Source of the DNA: Acanthococcus lagerstroemiae
Taxonomy: Eukaryota > Arthropoda > Insecta > Hemiptera > Eriococcidae
Reading direction: 5' to 3'
Length of the DNA stretch: 64,000 nucleotides
Assembly: GCA_031841125.1 (NCBI GenBank)
Contig: CM063109.1
Span: 24,461,321-24,525,320, forward strand
This document shows, piece after piece, positions 27,701 through 38,700 of the stretch. Each line of letters opens with the position of its first letter. Within the stretch, counting starts at the first letter, position 1. The notes under the pieces were generated by a model, which had not been told where the DNA came from, searched no databases, and saw only the letters and a program-made list of their open reading frames with translations. A program made the translations under genes and the position numbers.

Positions 27701-30700
27701 ATTGATAACGAGTGTTCCGGTGACATCATGTGTTACTGCCTTATAAAAAGTGATCACGATGAATGAACAACATTTCCTCTAGATGTTCAGGGTTAAAGTG
27801 AGCATCGAGAGACGCAGCTTGGAAAGATCAATGCTGGGGATAATGAGAAGGGACAGGATAAGAATCTCGATTATCAAAAGAAAATTAAGATTTAATAATA
27901 ATTTCAGTTTGGCAGATCAAAAGAATGAAATGGTGGTGGGCGGGACACATCTCCCATCTCAGAGACGAACAATGGACCTATAAGGCTACCTTTTGGCAAC
28001 CGCTAGCCGGAAAAAGCAGAAGAGGCAAACAAACATTAAGATGGAAAGACAATATACATAAATTTCTAAAAAGTAACAATTTCAAATAATAGCCAGGAAT
28101 AGGTATGAATGGAAGCGTCTACAGGAGACCTTTTCCCGGCATGGGTCAGGGGAGGAGCGAGCCTCACTTTGGGGCCGCTAATTCATTATAGGTATTATAA
28201 CTAATATTGTTTATTTATTCCCTTAAATAAAGGTTTTTTGAACTTGAATTTAATGCAGAAAAGGAAGGAATAATTTTAGGTTTCATTTGTTAATCTGTGA
28301 TTTTTTGTCTTCATTTTTTGATGACAAAAAGGAAGGAATAATTTGTAAGTTTTGCTTACTTACCTATGATTTTTTGTGTTCATGTTTTGATGCAGAAACG
28401 GAAGGATTAATTTTACCTTACATGTATCTGAAATTTCTAGTTGGAGAAAGGGAGGGAATAATTTTAGGCTTCATTTGTTCATCTGTGATTTTCTTGTGTT
28501 TATTTTTTAATAGAGAATAGGAAGGAATAATTTGTACGTTCAGTTTACTTGTGATTTTTGTGCGCTATTTCTTGATGCAGAAAAAGAAGGATTCATTTTG
28601 CATTTCGTTTACCTGCGATTTTTTGTTGAAGAAAGGAAAGGAATAATTTTAGGTTTCACCTGTTTCCATTCCCTCTTGTTGTTTGTTTTTCTATTATTAC
28701 AATGCATACCAAATTTTGTGACTATTGGCTATAGTCTGATTGTAATACAACATTATGTGGCAGCAAGTTCTTTTGATTGGTGTCCTCAACGCTCAAAGCT
28801 GGTACACTGAGAAGATGGATAGTTAATTATTTTAGTCCAGGCATCTGAGTATAATTTTTCCAGTACAATAAAGGGGACATTTCATTCAAATAATCGCACA
28901 CAATGGAAGTGATGAATACAAAATCTGAAATTGTTTTCTCAGTTTACTCCCCAACTACTTATTTATCCAAACTCTATGGAATTATGAAACATATAAAAAT
29001 AATGCTTTATTAGGCATCTGCCACATAATGTTGTATTACAATCAGACTAGCCAATAGTCACAAAATTTGGTATTCATTGTAATAAAAGAAAAACAAGCAA
29101 CAAGAGGGAATGGAAACAGGTGAAACCTAAAATTATTCCTTCCCTGTCAACAATAAAAAATCACAAGTAAACTAAACGTACTCGTAAAATTAATCCTTCC
29201 TTTTCTGCATCAAATTCAAGTTCAAAAAACCTTTATTTAAACACTATTAGTTATAATACCTATAATGAATTAGCGGTCCCAAAGTGAGGCTCGTTCCTCC
29301 CCTGACCCATGCCGGGAAAAGGTCTCCTGTAGACGCTTCCATTTATACCTATTCCTGGCTATTATTTGAAATTGTTACTTTTTAGAAATTTATGTATATC
29401 GTCTTTCCATCTTAATGTTTGTTTGCCTCTTCTGCTTTTTCCGTCTAGCGGTTGCCAAAAGGTAGCCTTATAGGTCCATTGTTCGTCTCTGAGATGGGAG
29501 ATGTGTCCCGCCCACCACCATTTCATTCTTTTGATCTGCCAAACTGAAATTATTATTAAATCTTAGTTTTCTTTTGATAACCGAGATTCTTATCCTGTCC
29601 CTTCTCATTATCCCCAGCATTGATCTTTCCATTGAGTTTTGAGTTACCCTAATTCTGTTCAAAATTTTTGCACTTAATGGCCATGTTTGACATCCGTATA
29701 TTAGGACAGGCAAAACACACATATTGAAAATTTCGCTTTTGTTTTCATAGCTAAAGTTTCCTTTGAATATATCTTTTAGACTCCAGAATTTTTTCCACTT
29801 CTTGAAAAAGTAGAATTTTTCAACATTGGGCCCCCGATTCAAAAATGTGTACTCACACTGAAGAAAGTTTATCAGTAAACACTATGTCATATAATTTCTA
29901 CATGGCTCTTGAACTTCGAATCGCTTGTCCTCAAAAACAGATTTTGCTGGTTGGTTCCCTTACGCTGAATAGCGTCCATTTTTTATCAGTATCCATTGTT
30001 GTGGTGGTACAGAATCAGTAGATATTCTTCTTTGTTGTCCACAAAAATTCCCTCACTTCTATAAAAAATAATTCCTTCGTTGTCTATAAAAATTCCTTTT
30101 TCATCGTAAGAAATTTCTTTGTCGTTGGCAAATCGTATCCCCCGCCCAAACTGGGGGGGGGGCAGAGTGTTGGAACTTACGCACGCCTTACGGTACATAC
30201 TTATATGTATACATTATACATTTCATGGAAAAAATTCCTTAAAAAAAAGAATTTGAAATTGCTGAAAAAATAGGATAAACTTTAATTGCACGATAAAAAA
30301 ATGCGAATGAACGATAGGATACAGAACGTTAAAAGAGGTGGTCCAAAAGATAGTAAAATGAATTATTGCCCGTTACATGTTGCCAACAAAATAATTACGA
30401 ACGAACGATAATTGACGAGTAGCTTAAACGATAGGATAATTTGCGTCACTCTCATGAAAATACATTTCTCGACATGACTTGCACTAACACATTGATAAAA
30501 TATTTTTCAATGCAGAATAATATTCCGTACTTCCAGAAGTGCCTGCTCTGCAAGCATGGCCTCAGTCTCCAAATTAGACTGAAACTTGTAAGCATATACT
30601 GCAGGAGGCAAAAGTTGTCCCCCTCGGTTAAGAAAGAAAGAGGGGTCGGCCTGCCAAGTCGAAGAAAGCGCGCAATTTTCCAATGAAGACACCGTTTTTC

Positions 30701-32715
30701 AAGGATAGCTTTCCAGTATTTAACTAAAGTTTTCTTTCTGACTCAACGTGTAGTACCTAGGGTGATGCGACAGCAGTATTTTCTAACGTTTGCTTTTGAA
30801 TTTTTGTAACGTGCACCATTTATAGCTAATGTGCATTTTTAATAGTCCATTAACACTTTTCAACGTGACTAATATTTTTTAGATATTATACATTTTTATC
30901 GTGTATTACTCTGTTTTATCGTTCATTACACTTTGTCACAGAATTTTGATTTTTTTCTATGCTCCTGTTATCGTTCATAATATGATCTGTTTTAACGTGC
31001 AATTAAATCCTAGCCAAAAAAATAACAGAAAATTATGAGTTATTGGGAGCATTAACCACATACAAAGGCAGTGCACAGAACGCCACGCGTCAATTTCTAT
31101 GAAAACCGTCCGAACGCGAACAGACAGGCATTAAAATCTGCACATTAAGTAGGAACGTACATTTATTGAAAACTGTACGTACGAACGTACACTTTTTCAG
31201 AATTGTCCGTGCGAACGTTCACAGATAAGAATGTGTACGGGTACGTTCATTCGTACAAACACGTCTCACTGTACGTCCGACTGCAGGAGGCTAGCCTGGA
31301 TACGGTGCCGATACATACTTGAAGTAATTCTTCAATTCAATTGTTCCTTCTTGAAGGATGCAAATACGATGAAATAGTGAGAAGGGGTCAGCGAGCGGAG
31401 TTTTTGCCTTCTGTTAATAACAACAGAATTTGTTATTGCGGCTAACGACTTCACTTTTCTAGATATTTTGAATTTTATACCTGTGAACTTTCTCCCTTCA
31501 TTTTCTCTTAAAATAGTGGTCCCAATTTCGTAAGCTTTGGGCGAGTTCACATCAACCCCTACCAAGCCTGTGCTTACAGACATTATTTTGTCTCTCTCAG
31601 TAAACGGAATTTGACTTTGGAGCCAGATGTAGATAATGTTGATATCTCTAGCATCGCGTATTCTCGGAGCTTCGCGCCAGTCAGTATATGTTGCTCCACT
31701 GTAGCTGATTGTATGTCGTAGCAGTCTTCTAATTTTGAGTAGAGAAGACTGTTTGTTGTACTTCCTTGGATCCATTCAGATTGGAGATGAAGCCATGAAA
31801 ATAATTAGGAAATGTCTGCGTGTCCCCGGATGCTGACGTTACTGCGTGGTCTAATGGTTTTACTGAAGATATTAACTATTAACGACGTTTGTTGAAAGTA
31901 GGGTTGTCAAAAAATTTTCAATTACCGGTTATTTTCGGGTTAATTTTTTTCTAAGTTACTTTTACTTAATGAAATACCAGCCCCAGGAAAAAAACAAAAA
32001 ACCGCGTCTGGGGAAAAAGTAGAATTTAAATCCCTAGGAAATAATAAAACTGTACCGGATTGATTGAACCTTTGGGGAAAAAGATTAGCTGAAGAAATCA
32101 AAATTTCCAAACCCCCCCCCCTTTTTCCCGAAAGGTCTAAAGAAAGAATCGGGAAAGTTCCTCGTATGGGGGCATTGCCATTACATAAGAAATGCATAGA
32201 AAATGAGTGAAAATGTACAAAATGCATTCAAAAGGCTATAAAAACGAAAGAAAAATTGCAGTTTAAGTTAATTTACGTCTCAGGGGAAAATAAATATTCC
32301 TCGGGATTCAATTTCTGGTTTTGAAGTGTTGGATCTATTTCCATCATCGATCTACCCTTAAAATGTTGAGAATACATTTGTTTTTCATTACAGAGCCATG
32401 TTATGGTCAAAAATATATTCAGACCGAGCACATTTTTTAATTGTTGTTCCACTATTTTTCTGTCCCTTCGAAACTTTATTTCACCCTGTCCGTTTTTATT
32501 CTCCACTGCCCTTCTTTTTTTAACCGCTGATTATATTTATTCGCCATTTTTTTCTAATTTTCTGCCGGGTGGGAAAATGCATCCATTCTATAACAATAAA
32601 TTTTTAAAAATTAATTATTTGTTAATATTATCAATGGAGAAATTCATCTTTCTTTACTTACTCAGTTTCCAAATTATTCACAGTGTATACTGGTTTTCCT
32701 TTTTTTTCAAAATTT

Positions 32716-32757
<42 letters not shown>

Positions 32758-35700
32758 CCCCCTTTTTTTTTTTTTATTTTTTTTTTAATAAAAAAAAATT
32801 TTTTTTTTTTTTTTAAAAAATTTTTTTAAATTTTTTTTAAAAATTTTTTTTTTACCCCTTTTCCCCCCCCCCCCCTTCTTTTTTTTACCTTTTTTCCCCC
32901 TTTTTTTTTCCCCCCCCCCCCCCCCCCCTTTTTTTCCCCCCCCCCCTTTTTTTCCCCCTCCCCTTTTTTTTTTTAAAACGCTTTTCTTTCCCCCCTTTTT
33001 CCCGCTCCCCCCCCTACGTTTTTTCCCCCCCCCCTTTTTTCTTTTACCCTTTTTACCCCTTTTTCCCCCCCCCCAAAAACCCCCTACCCCTAAAAAAAAA
33101 AAAAAAAAAAAACCCCCCCTTTTTTTTCCCCCTTTTTTGGGGGGTTCCCCCCCCCCCCCCCCCCCCTTTAAAAAAAAAACCCCTTTTTTCCCCCCCCCCC
33201 CCCCGTTTTTTTAAAAAAAAAAACCCCTTTTTTCCCCCCCAAAAAAAATTTTTCTCCCCAAAAAATTTTTCCCCCCCCCCCCCCCGGGAAATCCCCTTTT
33301 CCCCCCCCCCCCCCAAAAAAAAAAAAAAAAAAAAAAAAAAAACCCCCCCCCCCCCCCCGGGCCCCCCCCCCCCCCGGGTTTTTTTTAAAAAACCTTTGGG
33401 GCCCCCCCCCCCCCCGGGGGGGGGGGGCTTAAAAATTTTGGACAAACAAAGCTAAGATTTGCAGGCGATATAATGCTGGTAACCAAGAGTTTCGAAGAAA
33501 TGCTGGAAAAGGTGAAAGACTTAAGACAACAGAGTGAGATTTTCGGACTATCAATGAACATCTCAAAATCAGACCTAAAACAACACAGTAAAACTTTCAG
33601 ATTATCCATGAACATGGAGGAAATCAACAAATTCTGGTACGGGGCAAAAATAGGTAGGATAAAGAATATAAATGTTCAGGCCAAACGTCAAAATTGAACT
33701 CCAATATGGAAGGGATTATAAATGAAAGAATCGCTAATGCATGGAAAGAATTTGGCTAAACAATACAAGTTCAAAAAGTAAAATAAAAAACAAACTTAAA
33801 ATAAAAATTTTGGAGGATTGCGTGTTGCCGGTGTTGACACACGGACCCAAACGTGGTAGTCACTTACGAAAAAACAGTTTGAGCGTTTTATAAATCTTCA
33901 AAACTCTATGCAAAGGAGTATACTGGGCGTGCACTTAAAAGACCAGTGAAAACAAAATGCATTATAAAACAATTGGGAACAAAAAGTATCGGAATACAAA
34001 ATCAAAAAACTAAAATTTAAATATATTCGTCGCATGGCGAGAGAGAACCCTGAGAAATAGAACCTGCAATGCACTCTCTGGACCCCATTGAACCATAGCA
34101 AAGGCAAAGACCCACCGATTGCACGCTGGTTAAATGAAATCCTAAAATTTCTCGAGCCCTACTGGAAGCAGACAGCAACAAACAGAAAGGCTTGGAAGAG
34201 GGCGACAGAGACATATGCCCAACGGTGGGCGAAGTGGGTGGTGGCTTACAGACATGGCAGAAGGACAAACAGAACCATAATGTAGTGAGCTCCATATAAA
34301 TGTTAAAAATCTCGTCCCGAACCTATCTACTCAATGTCAAAATAAATAAAAATAACCTTGAAAAAAAATTAACCGAAAATAACCGGTTGACCAACATACT
34401 GTGTCAATTATAACTGGCCAAAAACAGAAACGCAAAAAAAATAACCGGTTAACCGATATCTGGTTATTAAAAAAAATTTTGACAAGCCTACATGCAACGG
34501 GAAAAGCCCAGACCATCGGCAATTACTGCACACGTACAGTAGGTATTCTTCAATGCAGCGCATTTTTGTGATTTGCGGTATTATAACTGACGTAGTTCCG
34601 CTCAAAGCGGTAAGAAGATAAGAACTGTACCGCATTCACCTTCCCCCCTGCGGAACATACGCATCCTACCTAGCGATTCACACTCGTGCGCGGTAAAGCG
34701 GTTGTTCCGTTGCAGAACGCTAATTCAGATCGAACACTTTCAGATGTACCTACCTCGACCATATGGTATACCGCCAGAAACTTCGAATGATCGCATCAAG
34801 TTCGATCACCATGTCTGTCTAGGTCCCACTAAAAAACTTTTCTGTACGACAATCACTGGTGTATCCTTCAGATGTAAACAAGGAAAGTTCTTTCGCGGTC
34901 ATTTTCTTGCTCAAATTAGTCATAACTTGTGAGTATAACTGTGCCGCTTTTCCATATTGAAAATGACCAAGTTTTTCGGCAGCTTCATGTGGCGTTACCG
35001 TGGCGACATCGTCTTGATATATGTATATAGTTCGACGTATACGTATCGGTGAGTACGCGGTAAGAATAACGCAAGAAGAATTTATTCCGAATTGAGAATG
35101 CATAAAGAATTATTCCAAATTTCGGCAAAGCTGTATAGCTCCTCAAATATGACTTTTGAGTTAATTCTTGTTTTAAGCTTTTTTGTAGAAAATTTTACAA
35201 GGGACATTTTTTTACTGAAGTATTTTCTTCCTAGAATGTCATGAATTTGAGAAAAATCAAGAAAAACGTTTGAAATTCGGTTTTGTGTAGCCCCCTTCGC
35301 TAGTAATGGTGGAAGCTCCCAGTGTGAGGGCGGTGGTTTCTCAGCATTTATTATCTAGACACCATCCTCAATATTTTTCAGCAGTTAAACCTTTTGTGCG
35401 AATTTTTTCCAATCGAACCTGTTTTTTGATTGTAATTCTCCTGAGCTATTACGTTTAAACAAGTTGAGATTTACGAATGTGGAGCGCAAATAAGCAATGG
35501 GGCGCACCGGGAAATTTCCCGGTTTCCTGCTGAGCCAGTCCGTGTGTGGCTGGGATGTATATTGGCGAAGAGGAAATTCTACTTGTCCATAATGGCGGAT
35601 CTAGGGAGCCATCGTGGGGAAAATTAGTTCAAAATTGATTGGAATTAAATGGTTTTTTCATTCTCCCCTGGGCCGGATTTCAGTTTTCTCCGTCCGTGCC

Positions 35701-38700
35701 TACATTATTTTTGTCACCCTGCCAATGGTATGATCAGGAAAATTTGGTAACCTCCTCCCCTAATGACCTTAATATAGTCGCGTGAACTTAAAACTTGAAT
35801 CATGTCCATAAATCGATTAATCTATCTAACAAACAATAACGTTAATGAACATGAATTCCAGAAGGTCAGTTGAGTACAATCTCCCAAGAGCAGCCAATAT
35901 CAAAATGCGTTACGGCCAGGGTGTCTACCGGTCCCGGAAGTCCCGGAAACTCTGAGAAAGTCCCAAAATCTACGTAACTATTGCCAAAGGTCCCGGAATT
36001 TTTACAAATGTTGGACACAATTTTTTCCCCAGAGCTTGGACGGTTTCCCTGATGCATGGAGACTGCTTTGTGCGTAGTCCAGATCGATAAGGGGTCTAGT
36101 TGACCGAGTGGATAGGGCGCTGGTTTCGGAATCCGGAGGTCTCGGGTTCGAACCCACGTAGCAACTCGCTACATTTCGACCTAGGCCGGTTTTTCGACAA
36201 GATGAGAAGAGGGCTAAGACAGCCCTAACAGCCTCCCCGACGTCTCTGAAGTATGAAGTAATACTCGAAAGGGCGGATTCCAGGGCTCGGGTTGAGAAAG
36301 AAATTTGAAAAGAGTCCAGATCGATAACTATCATTCTTCAAATACATACACACACTATACCTACAGTAGAAGAATTCAGATAACACGGTTATGTAATGTG
36401 TATATTATTGAGCAAAACATGATATTTTTTTGCACCCAAATTTTTCCTGTAAGTGTCATACAAAGTCCCGGAAAAGTCTCGGAATTCCAAAACTAAATTC
36501 TGGTAGACACCCTGTACGCTCTTCTTTGATATTAAAAAAGAAATATGTACTTCAAGTAACATTGATAGATAGTCCATTTTCTCAGATTTAAGGACATAAA
36601 CAAACGTTCGTTAGACTAAAGTAATAAGTAAACAAAGGTCAAGATAAAATGTAAACGTAGGCCCTATTACGCTGAACGCAATAGGGTATTTACTTCGCAA
36701 AAACCCTAAAACCATTTTGATACTTCTAAAGTATTCTTTTATAATTAACACTCTTCCAGGTTACGACCTCCTGCGGAACCGTGGTGTGGGAATTACACTC
36801 ACAACCATATCAAAAATGAATTCAAAGCGATTTTGGAAACTCCCATTTCGATATTATTGGAAGTATTTTCTGTGTTGTTTGGCACTTTTTTATATTGCGG
36901 CGCCCTGTGGGGCCTTAAAGGTTTGGGGTATTATTCAAATAACATCAAAATTAAATCTAGTACGCTTGAAAACCCCCTGCATCTTAATTTTTATTTACCT
37001 AGTGTATTTATGTGATAAGTAATTGTGAGACGCTCTTTGAAAAGGTACTATAAATGTTTGAAATATGAATTTCGCCCTACAGCACAAAATGTGTTTTCAA
37101 GTCGGAAATCCCGTTTTTCAGATTTCAAAGAAAACTGTATCTAGACACACCTGGCCGAGGGTGCAGTAGAAAGTAGTTGTCCAGGATGTGATATTTCAAG
37201 CTTACGTACGAATTACCATCTACAGACTGGTGGTAATTTGAAAAAGGTACTATTAGTCTCACAAATCTTGTTTACGTTTGTGCCCGTGTTATCACTGCAG
37301 CTGCTTATAGTAATTACTGTCGCGTTACTGATGAGTACATTGTTTTCAAATGTATGATGACCTTGCAGAACTTCATTTTCAGACTTTCCAATTTTTCAAA
37401 ACCTACCCTTCACTTGTTCTTCATGACGGTCATCTTCAAAGTTCTGTTTCTCTATGTACATGCACTGACTGCCTGTGAACATTGCAAGATGTTTTGGTAC
37501 GTGCGTGTTCGCAAGATATCATAGCAAAATTTGAGGCAGTTGGCGCAGTAAACGCCGATATACGTATTGCTTTTCGTGTTTTTTTTTTTTTTTTCTGTTA
37601 GACAACATTAAACGCATTTTTCTCAAAATCAAGATTCCACATCCTCAAACTTTAGCTGGTATTGAAGCTAGAGACTTGATTTTTGTTTTTGAAATGCAGG
37701 TACATTTATGTCCTATCATATTATACCGAAAACCCAAAAATAAATTTTCACCTTTTAACTGAGTGCCTCACAATTATAGTATACGGTGTAAGTACTAACA
37801 AACACTTTTTTTTAAACTTCAGAAATGGCCAGTGCGAAGAAGTTGCTTTTGGAAACCTGAAAATAGGTGTATTGTTAACTTTTAGTAATTCTGAACTGTT
37901 TAGTTTGTAAAATTACTTGAAATTTAGTATAGATTTTCTCGTAAATTTACTTTGCAATTTTCTATCTAAAAATTCTGAAAATTGAGTTTGGTCAGGAAAA
38001 CTGGTTCGAGTTGGAAAATTAGTTCTCACTAGCTAACCAGTTATATACCATCACAGAAACTTATGAGAGAAAGATAATAGAGTAAATTAGTTGATTTTAA
38101 TAAATTTGTTTATTTGCATTGACCTAGACATTTTCTCCCTCCCCCACCCAATAAATTACTGTGAAGTCATTACACTGATAGCTGATGAGAATCAGTCATT
38201 TTACTAGAACCAGTTTTTCTAGCCAAACTCTATTTTTAGAAGTTTTGAAAGCAAGATTGCCTAGTATTTATTTATTTACAGCCTTACATATGTCTATGAC
38301 TATTATAAGCTCTGTTCCCCCTCGATGGCTCATTTCTGGATGTAGGCCTCTATGCGCCTTTCCTACTTCTTCCTATCATTTGCTTTCTTTTCCTACCTCT
38401 AGTGCATTTACCCTCCCTGAGTCTCCATTCCATAATTTTTCTTGTCTATCTCCACTCTTGTTTCGCTAAGTGGTCCGAATATTTCCCTCTCAATTTTTCG
38501 ATGGTTTATCGTATATCTCTTATCCTCTAATCCTTCCATTTCTTACTTTTTCCTTCTTCTTAACTCCGAATATGCTCCTTTTCCTGGCCCTCTGAGTAGT
38601 CCGAAGCTTCACCATACCGGCTTTAATGGCTGCCCATGTCTAACATCCGTACATCAGTGTGGATAGGGTGCAGCTTTCCCATATTTTAAACGTTAAGTCT

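Larger units (their letters stand above)
26467..31291. mobile_element. TA-flanked element with ~145-bp GTACG-rich terminal repeats
   Basis: Terminal repeats begin GCCTCCTGCAGTCGGACGT on both ends and stay ~85-90 percent alike for ~145 bp (26467-26611 and 31147-31291). TA flanks both ends (26465-26466, 31292-31293). The repeats contain several spaced GAACGTAC/GAACGTTC sites, as expected of transposase binding sites. It interrupts the ORF between APYP and PLFGET. The interior is non-coding apart from later insertions. Confidence 0.75.
31899..34490. mobile_element. hAT-like nested element with ACCGGTT-rich ends
   Basis: The ends TAGGGTTGTCAAAA (left) and the complement of TAGGCTTGTCAAAA (right) are inverted. 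Each is followed by ACCGGTTA/TAACCGG words. It cuts the composite transposon's ORF between its first and second blocks. No target duplication is clear. Its interior has been disturbed by a homopolymer block and an RTE fragment. Confidence 0.55.
25153..35103 (-). pseudogene. Transposon ORF in three pieces, possible PIN/XPG-like nuclease module
   Basis: Three minus-strand blocks read as consecutive parts of one protein once two inserted elements are set aside. Block 1 (35103-34491) contains AAQLYSQVMTNLSKKMTAKE and ends in EKFFSGT-TDM. Block 2 (31775-31296) contains WLQSQIPFTERDKIMSVSTG and ELKNYFKYVSAPYP. Block 3 (26466-25153) contains PLFGETGMRK, FVVDGGYLLHK, GRNAATIFDEYQQAC, ERSKRDTARASDILIGETTP and AVGEDIDPLILV. 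It ends in a Cys/His-rich tail and an acidic end. This resembles a large uncharacterised protein family I recall from invertebrate genomes. The VDGGYLLH and GEDIDPL motifs suggest a PIN/XPG-like metal-dependent nuclease fold, which is my inference. Several frameshifts make it dead. Its host transposon superfamily is not certain. Confidence 0.65.
24560..35600. mobile_element. ~11-kb composite DNA transposon with nested insertions
   Basis: The outer arms are inverted copies of each other: about 24560-25140 on the left and 35105-35590 on the right. Shared landmarks include ACACGGACTG, the GGAAGCTCCCA/TGGGAGCTTCC block, TAGACACC, and the run through TAGAAAATTTTACAAGG and ATTTTCTTCCTAGAATGT. Between the arms is one long minus-strand ORF relic cut by two further elements (26467-31291 and 31899-34490). 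The outermost bases are too diverged to define a target duplication. Confidence 0.7.

Noticed and set aside
28256..28655. CRISPR-like direct repeats
   Set aside because: Units are degenerate, contiguous and without spacers, in a eukaryotic intron.
28287..28810. Two frames of 77 and 92 codons with repeated FLxxFFDxEKEG-like words
   Set aside because: The protein repeats follow from the DNA minisatellite; there is no start context, domain or splice support.
33053..33445. A 130-codon Gly/Phe/Lys-rich frame on the minus strand
   Set aside because: It is a translation of poly(C), poly(A) and poly(T) runs in the homopolymer block.
36091..36165. A tRNA-Ser/Leu gene
   Set aside because: Only the head is tRNA-like, there is no acceptor-stem closure, and the unit continues into a SINE body with target-site duplications.
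36768..37022. Possible exon after TTCCAG with a GALWGLKGLGYY-like frame
   Set aside because: No donor in frame, no recognised domain, and it does not fit COMMD4 between exons 3 and 4.
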